NCBI GenBank assembly: GCA_002150815.3
Contig: NDFF03000329.1
Coordinates: 186,001-250,000, forward strand
DNA: 64,000 nt
Origin: Grammothele lineata
Taxonomy: Eukaryota; Basidiomycota; Agaricomycetes; Polyporales; Polyporaceae
Direction: 5' to 3'
The position numbers and the translations under genes were made by a program. Below, piece by piece: positions 34,970 through 46,100 of the stretch. Within the stretch, counting starts at the first letter, position 1. The number at the start of each line of letters is the position of its first letter. Below the pieces are notes generated by a model that searched no databases, was not told the origin of the DNA, and saw nothing but the letters and a program-made list of their open reading frames with translations.

Positions 34970-36908
34970 ATGACTACTACCCAGCAGGCTCGCACTCTCC
35001 ATCTTCCCGCTTTGGAGCTTCCGGTAACCTCTGTTAGCATCTTCCAATCAGGAATTGCTACGGTTATGCGCAAGGCGTCTGTTAACATAAGGGCAAGTAG
35101 GGTTTTCCAGCTCACTAAAAGATATTGCTCACTCGTAATGATGACCCAGGCGGGCACAACCGTCCTGGAAATCTCCGGACTATCTAGCAAAATCGACACG
35201 GAATCTGCCCGAATATCTGGGGCCGACACTGCCCATTCAAGAGTGGTCGACATCTACTGCAGCATGGTCTCCCTCAAGGAGTTGGTCGACGGGCGAATCC
35301 CCAGCATGGGTCCTCACAGCGAACAAGCTCATAGACGAGTCTTTTCGAAGATGAGGGAGCTCCCAGGGATGACACGATACGGACGGAATGGCCCACCTTC
35401 CCTTGCCCGTTTCTTCGAACCTGGTGGGGGACCATTATCTGGCCTGACCAAATTCTGGAGCAGGAAACGGCATCATGAATCAGACTCGGAGGATCAAACC
35501 ACGCAGCTCCTCACCGAGCTAGGCTTGATCAAACTCCAACGTACTTCGGCATTTGTTTTAGCTACAATCACGTCAACGCGCGAATGTCAGCTCGAGCTGC
35601 AACTTTCCTACGGTATGCAGTTACCCCATGCTGGTACATCGTCTTCTCTGAGATTGAGGACTTGCGCATCGTTGCTTTCGCAGTTGTCAGTGGGGTATCC
35701 TGGCAGCCCTGTTACGACCTTCGTGCCAGTGCCCCGTGTGGCGAGAAGACCGACATGAGCGTCTCCCTGCTGTACTACGCCATGATTAAGCAAGACACCG
35801 GGGAAAACTGGAACGAGGCGGTACTAACTCTGAGCACTGCGCAGCCACAACCACTGGGTAGTATGTCTCCTTCGGCCGTTGATACGGAGAATCCGAACTG
35901 GGCACGCACTGCACCAATGCGCCAAGACGGAACACGAGAGATGTCACCTGAAATTCTGCAAGTGACGGCCGATATGCGCCGCGAACCTAGTCCTGAGTTG
36001 CATAGCGCAGAAGAGGCTCTTCAGATGTACGGTGCTCAACAGGCTTTTCTGCAACGAGATACAAATGAATACACTGCTCCTGAGTTGGACCTTCCTTCAT
36101 TTCTCCCTTCCGCCCCCGAACGCACCCTCGACATCGCGTTCCGCGTGAAGGATGCAATTTCGCTGTCTAGCGCTCCCACGGCTCGCCGAATCGCGACTGT
36201 AGATCTCATGCTCAACGCCAACCTGCGGCGTGTATGCATACCGCGCAAGTCGATGTCCGCGTTCGTCGAGGCCCATATCAAGAATACGAGCGAACACGAG
36301 CTGCTTCCTGGGGCAGTAGGCGTGTTCATTGATGGCGGGTATGTGTCGAAGACCTCGTTGGGGGTAAGTTTCTACCTGCGTATCGTCGTCGTTCGGAACA
36401 GTTGGAATATTGATTCTCCGATCGCGCGCAGCTGGTCATCCCTGGAGAGAGCTTCAGTTGCAGCCTTGGAGCGGATCCTGGGCTCCGGCGGCTCCGCGCG
36501 CTTTACGCGGTCGACACGCATCCCGTCCACGAGCCCTCCCAGAGCTTCGCAGAGCCGACACAGGCGACTACGTGCGCCGTCACCGCGACGATCACGAACG
36601 GGAATACGTTCGATATCCAGGAACTCATCGTTCGCGATATGGTCCCCATTGGAAAAGGAAACGTTAGGGTCAGGATACAGGAGCCGGCCGGCCTAGCGCA
36701 GGCAAAGAACGGTGAGGCGGTAGCTGTCGCCGTAGGTGATGGGACGCGCCAAGCGACGGTCCGGTGGTCGACGGTCGAGGGAGAAAACCGGGATGGAGGA
36801 AGAAAGAGCAGAACGTACGAGTGGGTATGTGCGGTAGAGGCGGGGAACAAGCTTGAGCTGAAGGCGGAGTGGTATATGCGCGCTCATGTGGGGGAGGACA
36901 TGGATTAA
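34970..36908 (+). CDS. DUF4139-family protein, paralog 2, with a GC-AG intron
   Basis: Exons 34970-35092, 35150-35612, 35684-36363 and 36432-36908 give about 580 residues. The same domain order as paralog 1 is seen: LPVTSVSIFQSGIATVMRK, AGTTVLEISGLSSKIDTES, then a shortened and diverged coiled-coil region (FFEPGGGPLSGLTKFWSRK). VSGVSWQPCYDLRASAPCG, YYAMIKQDTGENWNEAVLTL and VCIPRKSMSAFVEAHIKNTS form the core. LVIPGESFSCSLGADPG and TYEWVCAVEAGNKLELKAEW close it. The first intron (35093-35149) starts GCAAGT and is 57 nt, a multiple of three without a stop, so its retention would add 19 residues in frame. The protein ends HVGEDMD at 36908, lacking the family's KFGQK tail, which is found as a relic at 37198-37242. 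Confidence 0.82.
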
Positions 36909-37550
36909 GCGACTTACAGTTGGTTGAGTGTGAACAAGTTGCGAGTTGGCCTATCGCACTACAGCGTACGTCGGGCGTCTCCGGTCGGAGTTCCAATCGT
37001 GTACGCATTATAGTAGTGTTCGTTGAACCGGCGGGACCGTCATGTAGTACTCTTTAGCTAGCCCCTTCTAATCATTTCATCTTCGTCGCCCTGACTCGAA
37101 TTCAAACGTTCGCTACATTCGGGACATGAAGCATAGTGATACAACAGGAAACTCTGTGGATGCCGGGACGGCTCGGGATGTTGGCTATCTTCAAAAGGAG
37201 AAGCCTGATGGAGCGCCACGGTTGAAGTTCGGGCAGAAGTAGTTATACGAGGTATCTCGTCACATTGTACTTGGACCTGATGTGTTTTGTATCAGTGGCA
37301 GCTGCCCTTTCGCATCCCACGCCGTATGACAGTTCTTATGTGGCATGTTCTGGAAGCTCAAACCAGGGCAGATTTAACAACTGAACACAACGAGTATCGA
37401 GTCGTAAATGGATAGACGCTGGAAAGCCTCGCTTTTCACTTCCATTCATTGTATATTTCAAAACACGTCAAGGAGCTGGTGGCCCAGGTCCATCATCACC
37501 CTGGGGCCTCATGATAGTCTAAGCCCCTTCCTCGAAACCTCGACATTGCC
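36909..37550. other. Intergenic between DUF4139 paralogs 2 and 3
   Basis: It holds a degenerate copy of a DUF4139 3' end (37198-37242 plus similar 3' flank) and the promoter of paralog 3. No independent gene. Confidence 0.45.
37198..37242 (+). pseudogene. Relic of a DUF4139 3' end
   Basis: The sequence encodes EKPDGAPRLKFGQK and a TAG stop, closely matching EKPNVALMKFGQK at the very end of paralog 1 (34342-34383). Similarity continues into the 3' flank (a TGTACTTG word followed by TGTGTT in both). It probably marks the original 3' end of paralog 2 or the edge of a duplication unit. It has no upstream exon of its own. Confidence 0.6.
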
Positions 37551-39521
37551 ATGTCCCTCCACCCAAGGACGCGTTCCCTTACCATCTCGGAATGTCCAGT
37601 TACGTCGGTGACGATCTTCATGTCCCAAATCGCGGAAGTGACACGCAAAATCGTCATTGATGTTGAGGCAAGTGTAAAAGTGCTCGCTGAGAACTCTCTC
37701 TGTAGGTCATTTACTGATCAGTGAGAAGCCAGGCCGGGCCAACCATTCTGGAAATCTCAGGACTCTCCAACAAGGTGTTCCCCGAATCTGTCCGAGTCTT
37801 GGCTATCGGCGACAGTCCGGACCCCGCGCGCGTAGTCAGCACGTGCTGCATGGAGACCGGGTCCTTGGTAACGTCGCTGTCTGAGGATAGTCAAGCCGGA
37901 CACCGACAGGTGGACGATGAAGGCGATGGACGGCTGGAAGCACAGCGTGCGGAACTGAAGACAATGAAGAAGGTGAAGAACGAGATGCTACGTCTGAAGT
38001 TCCCATCTAAGGAGCATCCGGGGGTAGACGGCGACAACTTCACGTTCCTCGACCTCATGGACGGATTTGCTCAACGGAAGCTGGAAGCTGCGCGGGATAT
38101 TCGGGAGCTCGAAGGGAAGATCGCGGAGCTGGAGCATGAGAAGAGAGTTCAGGCTATTCAACGCAAATCTAAAGTTGTATCAGTGACAGTCATAGTAGAC
38201 CGTGGGGGTCAACTAGAGCTGCATCTCTCGTATCGTACGTTGCTACCAGGTCAAAAAATTATGTGTGGAGCTGACTAGAGGCATTGTCCCTGTTGCAGTT
38301 GTGGACGGCGTAAGCTGGAAACCCTGCTATGACCTCGGTGCTTCCCCGTGTGAGGATAGGATGGCCGCAACGATCTCACTTCTGTATTGCGCAAATATTA
38401 CTCAAGACACTGACGAAGACTGGAATGGCTGCGAGATGACGTTGGTACTGAGTACAACGGCTATCCGGCCCCACGCCACCCGAAAGTCCAACGTCGGGCC
38501 TACATCACCTATGAGACAGCCAACGTCAGCTCTGCCACACTCAGAAGAGTCGCTGATTGAGGTGATCGAGCTCACACCCCGCACTTGGGAAATGCGTCCA
38601 TCCAGTCTCGGTTCACAAGCTTCGGAGAATTCGCTTCATTTATCTGACGGATCTTCTCCACGACGTCCTCTTTCGCCGGCCCCTTCATCTGCATCGCCCC
38701 GGCGTAAACCCGCAATGAAGACGAAGGATGTGAAAACCTCGAAGGCAATTCATCCAGCTACCACTAATTCTACTCCGGTCTCTCCTGTGTACCACGTTGA
38801 GAACGTCCCGTTTATCCCCAGCGGAACCGCCGTGCACCGAGTGTCGATCACGACTCTCAATTTTGAGGCAGACGTTAAGCTCGTCTGCGTGCCGAGAAAG
38901 ACGGCGTCGGTGTCCATGGAGGCGTACGTCAAGAACACGAGCGAATGGGAGCTGCTCCCCGGGCCTGCGAGAGTGTTCTTCAACGACCAGTTCTTGAAAG
39001 AGATGTCGATCAAGGTAAGCAGTCACGCATATTCAGCGTGTGTTCTGAATAAGAGTGATAATTAGTACGCATAGCTTGTCAGACCAGACGAGAGCTTTCA
39101 CTGCGAACTCGGCGTGGACCTTTCCCTGCTCGTTTCATACTCAGTGAACGCCCGGACCACGTACACACCCGCTCGCCTCTTCACGAAATCGACTATGACA
39201 ACGACACTTACCACGATAGCAACGCTTACGAACAAACATCCGTTTGACCTCGAGGGCGTGGTTGTCCGCGACTGCATTTCAAACGCCAACAAAACCGCGA
39301 AGGTCAGAGTTGTGCTGAAGAAGCCGGCGGGCCTTGTGGAGAAGGAGGCCAGCGAGGCAATGGCAGATGGAGACCCCGATGTACGATGGATACCGGTTGA
39401 TGACAGGGAGAAGTGGAGAAGCGACTTGCATGGGATGTATGAGTGGGCGTGCGATATTAAGGCTGCGGAGAGCTTGCAGTTAGTGGTGGAGTGGGACATT
39501 ATGTGTCCGGCGAGGCGGTAG
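37551..39521 (+). CDS. DUF4139-family protein, paralog 3, with a GC-AG intron
   Basis: Exons 37551-37667, 37733-38234, 38299-39014 and 39075-39521 give about 593 residues. It has the N-terminal ECPVTSVTIFMSQIAEVTRK then AGPTILEISGLSNKVFPES, and a full coiled coil (RAELKTMKKVKNEMLRLKF, FAQRKLEAARDIRELEGKIA). The core reads VDGVSWKPCYDLGASPCED, LLYCANITQDTDEDWNGCEM and VCVPRKTASVSMEAYVKNTS. The last exon has LVRPDESFHCELGVDLSLLV and YEWACDIKAAESLQLVVEWD, ending CPARR. Between the core halves is a Ser/Pro-rich insert of about 100 residues in place of the FG/polyQ insert of paralog 1. The first intron starts GCAAGT (37668) and ends CCAG (37732), the same non-canonical donor as in paralog 2. Confidence 0.85.
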
Positions 39522-39691
39522 TTGCACGTCGATGTTGCGAGCTCGGCAAGCGCATCAATTCCTATGAGACTCTCGAATCTTTTAATTGCATGATATTAGT
39601 CTGAAGGTACAGTAGCATACTGAGTGGGTGAACGTTCGTTAGTGCGAGTAGCCTGGAATTTGGAAGAATTCGCACCTAAAAGTCTACTCGA

Positions 39692-42127
39692 TCACGTCTC
39701 ATTGTCCGTCATACTACCCGGCTTCTTCTCGTCCCCCTCTTTCTGGTCCGGAGTCAACGAACCCCTCTCCAACTCTACCACCTCTCCATCTTTGATGCTT
39801 CCTTGCCCTGCCTGCAGACCGTACGTCTCGTCCGTAACCTTCTGCATCGGCACCTCCTTCAACAAGAACAACGTCACGAACCCCGCCGCGCAAAACCCAA
39901 TCATCGCCTTCCATATCACCGCCATAGCGCCCGCGAACGCCGCGCGCACTTCTGTGCGGAGCGGCTCGGGCAGCGCGCGGATCGCGGGCACGGCCGCGTA
40001 CGCGATCTCCACCCCGGCGGGGAAGCGCGCGAGGAAGGCGGCGGGGAGGCGGGAGTGGAGGGAGTTTTGGAGGATGGAGGCGGAGATGGAGATGCCCCAG
40101 GCTTGCGCGAAGGTGCGCGAGAAGTTGTAGAAAGCGACGGCGGAGGCGGTGCGCGTGACGGGGAGGGGCGCGAGGACGGGGTAGATGGTACTTGCCCACT
40201 GCACGCGCGTGAAACGGTGTGTGAGCGTCGGTCCAGTGGACGCAAGAGGTCTGGAGATGCTCACGATGATGCCAATGCCCGCCGCGGTGACGATCTGGAA
40301 GCAGACCCATTGAGCCGTCGAGGCGTCGGCTTTGAGGAGCGTCATGAGCCCGAAGCCGATCAGCATGAGTGCCCAGCCGATGTAGTTAGTGGGCCGGTAC
40401 TTGTTCGTCGCCTTGATGACAACCCCAAAGATGATGGCGAAGGGAGAGATAATGAGCGCGGTCGCAAAGAGGTTTATGCTGGAGTGGATCGGGGAGGCGG
40501 CCATGCAGGCTTGGAAGTAGACGGGGAGGTAGTCTACCAGAGCGCGTTAGCCGTGGAGGTAACAGAAAGATATAATCGGCCGACGCACAGATAATGGAGA
40601 TGCTCGCAATGCCATGGAAGAAAGTGGCGAGGTATCTGGCGGTGTGGTGTCAGCGACAAAGGGCGTGGCTTCAAAACGCGCTCAAACGTACCCGCTGAGA
40701 CTAGTGCGGTTCGACAGAATGTCCAGCGGCAGCGTTGGTTCCTTCGGGACGAGCGCCTCGTACACGAAGAATCCAAGGATGAGCGAAAAGCCGATGATGA
40801 GCGGTGCGAGAACCCGCGCGGAACTCCATGGGTAACGGATGCCGCCCCACGTCAGCGCGACCAACGCGAGCGTCGTGCCGGCGATAATAATGAAGTTTCC
40901 CCTGTGAGCGCAACTTGTCAGCACACGTGCGCGACGGTCGGGTGAGCGAGACGTACACGAAATCGATCCGAGAGACCTTCTCGCGCAGACTTCCACCCGG
41001 CGTGCGCACTCGAAGGAAGATGGCGACGAGCAGAAAAGCGATTCCGGCGAGAGGAAGGTTCAAGTCTGAAAAGAGAACAACACGCGTGGAGAGTCAGCGC
41101 GCTGCAGCAGGATAAACAGGTGCCATAAGGCGCTGTCAAATTCGCGCGCCACCAGGTACTCTCATCTCGACGTCAGGAAACCGTTGCGCCAATCCGCGCC
41201 GAGCAATCCCGCTCGGAGTCACCGCTCCTGACCTCGAGTCGTGCCGATCTCGCGCGGGCGCTGATCCAGTGCGCGAGCGGTGCGCGCGGCGGTGCCTCGT
41301 GGAAGCGCGCGCCTACGAATTTGTCTGCACCCTGCATCATCATCTCGACGCAGTGCGCGATCCGAGACGAATAACGTTTCTTCGACGCGCATTACGGCAG
41401 GCAGGTCCGAAGCAAAATAAGGTCTCACTCACAGAAGAGCCATCTCCATGTCGCCTTCTGGGCAAACGAGCCGCCCTGAGAGTAAGATCCGGGTGAGCTG
41501 AGACACGAGCGCAGAAAACCTCAGAGAGGCTAGAACGACGTACAATCAGGGGTCCGATCGCAGCAGCGAAGCCCCAGGTCAGGACCAGGAGGCCCTGGTA
41601 CAGGCCCCGCTCTGCGAGGGGGACGAGGTCGGAGGTGATGATGGACGCCAAGTTGATGATTCCGCCCCCTCCGATTCCCTGCACCGCTGTAGTCTGGTGT
41701 TAGCTTCGCTCGTGCACGCACACACACCAAACACACACACACACGCCGCTTCCACCACCGCACACACAGAACGGAGAGAGATCGAAAGAGACTCACTTCG
41801 TGCGGCGATAAGCCACCCCATGTTCTGCGCGGAACCCGCGAGCGCACTCCCGAGGAAGAAGAACCCAACGCAGGCCATCATGATCGGCCTTCGCCCGACG
41901 ATGTCCGCGAGCTGGCCCGTGAAGGGCAGGATTGCAGCTGCGGCGAGGTTGTACGCGGAGCCGACCCAGACGAACTCGTCGCCTCCAGCGAGGTCGTCGG
42001 TAATCGTCGGAAGGGCTGTAGAGACGGCGGTGACGTCGAGCGCGGAGAGAAAGTTGCAGACGACGACGGCGATGTAGGAGAGCCAAAACGCGGACCCTTT
42101 CGGGCTACGTGAGGGCGTGGAGGACAT
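39692..42127 (-). CDS. MFS drug:H+ antiporter-type transporter (14-TM style)
   Basis: Major facilitator transporter, likely exporting toxins or metabolites. The chosen start MSSTPSRSPKGSAFWLSY (42127) places the first membrane span about 14 residues in. Upstream in-frame ATGs at 42244 and 42349 would add an unstructured N-terminus. Landmarks are CNFLSALDVTAVSTALPTI (motif D1-like), YNLAAAAILPFTGQLADIVG with RRP (motif A) and TVQGIGGGGIINLASIITSD. WGFAAAIGPLI and a GGSFAQKATWRWLFYLNLPL motif follow, the latter spanning a 367-nt intron (41432-41066). Later spans include GNFIIIAGTTLALVALTWGG, YLATFFHGIASISIIYYLPV and FNFSRTFAQAWG-like FYNFSRTFAQAWGISISAS. The tail is charged and ends SMTDNET at 39692. 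It appears intact. Confidence 0.85.
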
Positions 42128-43143
42128 GGATCCGACAGGGAATGCGGGAGAGGTGGTTGGAGTTTGAATGGCAGAAGCACCAGAGGCGATCCGTGGTCGA
42201 AGGAAGAGAAGGTCGAGGTTTGTGGATCTTTTACGTTGGGGCATGTTTGCTCCAGCGTTTACCCCCGCAGATCGTCTGAGCATGCGATGCGGCTGGGAAG
42301 CCCTGTGTCTGTAGTCCGCGAGACGTGGGATCTGATCGTGATTTTGCACCCATTCATATGAAACAGCACGGCGCGTCCGTTATGGGCTGCAAGTTCGTGA
42401 GCGGTCTCAGACGGGCGGTACGAGACAATTCTTGGAGCGATTCTGAGAATGATCCCGAGGTCTGTGTTCAGGCATACGAGCCCGTAAGCTGAGAACGTCG
42501 CCGATTCGAGCGGTCGAAAACTGTACGTACATCAGCATAGCCTACGATCGGCAGGTATTCAAGCAGATCTTGTACCGGTGGTATGCAACTTTGGAAACGG
42601 CGGATCTCTGTATCATGGCCGGAGGGCTACAAGATCTAGAGTGGCAGCCATCAGCGCGCTGGAAGAAAGAATGAGCAGACCGTCAACACCGACCAATGTT
42701 GAGTTATCGGGAATTCATCTTCCTGATTTTCGTTGAGTAACATCGCACCTGCATAGTAGGTAGCATCTTTTAGAGAAAGGCCTTCCTGACAGTGTGCGAG
42801 GAACCTGAGTGTTGGAAGTCGGAGGCAGCAGCAGTACTAGGACCCCTGAATATAGGTGGGGAGGCCGGATCGGCCGACGCGCAAAATCGGCCAAAATGTC
42901 AGGACAAAAATGGTCGATTTTGGGGCTCAAATGTCCGGACGATTTCCAGCGTCGGCCCCCTTCGGGGGCCTTTGTCCGGACACTCGTTCCGGCCGCCCCG
43001 CGGCCGGTTTTTGTCCGGATAGGCGTTCTAGCCTTCTAGGTGGTCAATTTTGTCCGGACAGCGCACGAAAAGTGCGTGTGAGGCATGAGGAGACGCATCG
43101 GCATGTATTAGGGCTATGGAAGACATAGGAAATGTATTGTTCA
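42128..43143. other. Intergenic at the host/mobile-DNA boundary
   Basis: Promoter side of the MFS gene to about 42400, then unremarkable sequence to 42840, then a structured GC-rich block with repeated TGTCCGGA words (listed separately) adjoining the 3' end of the transposase-like gene. Confidence 0.4.
42897..43058. repeat. Regularly spaced TGTCCGGA motif array with hairpins
   Basis: TGTCCGGA occurs at 42932, 42973, 43012 and 43051, so spaced 41, 39 and 39 bases. A one-base variant (TGTCAGGA) lies at 42897. TCCGGA is itself palindromic. Between the sites are two strong short hairpins, GGCCCCCTTCGGGGGCC (42954-42970) and CGGCCGCCCCGCGGCCG (near 42990). The array lies just outside the 3' end of the transposase-like gene, so it may be subterminal binding sites of that element. 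Confidence 0.55.
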
Positions 43144-46100
43144 CTACTCCGCTGCTTCAGAGTCAGACCCCGACGCATTCGCCGAGTCCGCCACCGCCTT
43201 CGCAGCCTTACGGGTGCGCCGCCGCGTCTTCGTCAGCTCTTTGATAACCTCCGAAAGTTTCGCTGTAACGGATGGTGCGTTGTACATTGTGAATACGGAC
43301 AATGCTTCGGGATCGAGGGTGAGGATATCGCCGCTCGCACTGAGCCGCTGCTGTCCCGGTAGCAGCCGTAGGAAGTGATCGGCGGATATGTGCTTGAAGG
43401 TGTACGTTAGAAAGGCTCTCTTGTTTTGGTGAACCGCCCGGAATTGAGCGGGGCGCGTGTACTCGAAGATCTGCAGCGAGAGATATGATACCAAACCTAT
43501 GTGGTCAGTGTTCGGAACCCATGCATGTCGCCCGTTCTTGCCACCCTCTCGGCAGAAGATCTGGATTACTGAAACGAGTGTCACGGATCGCCAATAACAT
43601 TGTGGTGTCTCAATCACATACCTTTCGCAGGATACAGTTTCTCGTCTACAAACACGAGACCGTAGCTCCCCGGTGCGAGCAGAGAGTGCGCCGGACGTGC
43701 AATATCACGATGAGGAGGCCCAACCAGTCCATCTGCCAGTTCCGCAGCGGCAAGAGGGACCTTGTGCTTCGTATACACCCTCAAACGGCGTGCGATGGAC
43801 TGCCGTAGCACCTTGTGAGCGGAGCCGAGTACGCAATCATCGTGTAGGAACGAGCAGACATACCGCGGTAGCTCGCTGCCCTGCAGCCAACACAGCATTT
43901 GCTGAGTTACCAGATAAATCCCGCGATACCGTCGTTGTGGCACCTTGGAACCATCGCGCCTTCCTTTCGAGGCCTGTTCCCACACCCTGCCCGTCCTGCT
44001 GACGGCGTATAACCTCGTTCATCTGCCGGAGAAGTTCTCTTCGTGCAGATGCTGATGCACGAGCTTCAACCTCGGTGTCGAGCGTTCTTCCTTTGTCCTC
44101 TTCGGCCGCTGCTTGACTCTTCTTGTGGCGTGTCCCAACACGAACCGAACGAGCTTCGTGGGGCGTCTCGTGCTTACGTCGCTCAGCCACGAGAGGGGCG
44201 TAGTCCATCGCCTCAAGCGAGAGTAGGCGGTCAGACGCCCGGGTGCGTTCCGCAGGAAGACGTTCAGCAAGTCGGCGAGCGGCTTCTTCGAAAGCATGTT
44301 GAATTTCGGCTCGGTCATCTGCCGCATTCTGTTGCTCTACTTCCTCCGACTCCTGTTGCGAGTACGTTTGTCTGTTGCACACCACAAATGAGTTAAATGC
44401 GAGCTGCTAGTAGATTAATAGCAAGATGCACGTACGCTGTCATTGCATCATCCATAGCCAGGGCGACTGCCGCGCAACTGAGATTCAGAAATCTCTCATC
44501 CTCCTGGTCATGCCCCGGTGTCCAATTTTGCTCGTGCGCAGTGATAAGCTCTTCTACTTGGACACTCTCGCTCGTTATTGAATCAACATTGCTCGCATCA
44601 CGCTGATGGTCCTCATCGTCAGATGATATGTCGGAGTCGGAGTCTTCACGATTGGACCGTGGCTGCGGTGTGTTGGTCGAATCGGACTCAGGCTTGTGTC
44701 GCGACACTGGCTGGGATGTGCTAGCATGAGCATGACGATTGGCTGATTCGAACAAGAACGAAGATATGCCGGGAAGGGTGTCGGAGGTCTTGATAGTGCC
44801 GTAACCCAAGTCCGACGAGTATCCGAAATCGGAGGGTGTCAAACCAACGAGCTGGAAGAGACTGGTTGCCTCATCCCACGCTTCCTGCGCAGCTCGCTGA
44901 ATCTCGACGTCGGACGGATAGGTGGAGAGATTCGTGAGGTTGACATGCTTGGTGTCGAAGTATGTATGCGCATAGCATCAGCAATAAATTCACTGGCCTT
45001 TACCTGCCTTAGTAAAGTCTTACTGGTCTTAACATGTCTTAAATCTTCTTTTGGCGCATTTTCACTCACAAATTGAACCTGGTTCAGATGAAATAAGACG
45101 ATTTCAGATGCATTAAGACAGGTTTAGGGAGGTGTTAAGATGACAAGAACGGCTAAGGTGAAATAAGGTGAGGCAATTTATTGCTGATGTATCCTGCTGC
45201 ACGAGCTTTCGGATCACTGGTGTGTGCGAATCTAATGATGGTGCGAAGGACGACATGGAGACGAGGCGTCATGTAGAGAAAATCGAGGAAGGTGAAGTCC
45301 TTGACGAGCTTTCGGCACTCGGCAAAGATGTGCTCGCACATCTCGCTGGAATGAAGCCAGGGGACAAACGGCATTGGCGGACATCCGGGGCCCAGGTGAT
45401 CGCGGAAGACGATGACCAAAGCGATGAGAGCATCCACTAGGATCCGTGTGATATCGGCGGCCTCGCGAGAGATGAAATATCGGGACTTTGTGTAACCTGC
45501 TGCCTTGAGGTACGACTCCCAAAGCTCGACAAAGAAACGCGTGCGAAGGACCATCTTGATGCGCTCGATAAGGAGGATTTCGGGGTTTACGTAGGCGCTG
45601 ACAACCTCCGCCATGTTCATCTGGTAGACTATCTGAGCGGCACGATCGGGGGAGCAGTTGGCGAGGTACTCGAGTGCCGTGGGTGAAAAGAGCCGCGTTG
45701 CCGCATTGTCGTCCTGGCGATCAACCTTTTCCAAGTCGCGATTGTACAGTGGACTGTCAGCCTGAAAGCCGAGAAGACGCGCATATGCGTAGCATGCGAC
45801 ATCATTCCCGAGAACAAGGAGGCGGGCACCAGAGCCCAGGTTGTTGCGAAAGGTCTTGAGTGCGTGCTTCGCATCTTGAACCATCACAATCGGGCGACCG
45901 TGGTACACGGGAATGATGATCGAGATGGGACTGCCAGTGGCACCAGCTGGGTGAGGAATATTGTAGACGATCCTCTCGGGGGCATTGCTGATGAGTAGAC
46001 GCTGTAGCGAGCGTTCTGTCTCAGTCCCGTCGCATGCATATGAGCAGACGTGGATATTGCGAGTTAGGAGGCCGTCGAGAAGGGGTATAAGGAGAGCATG

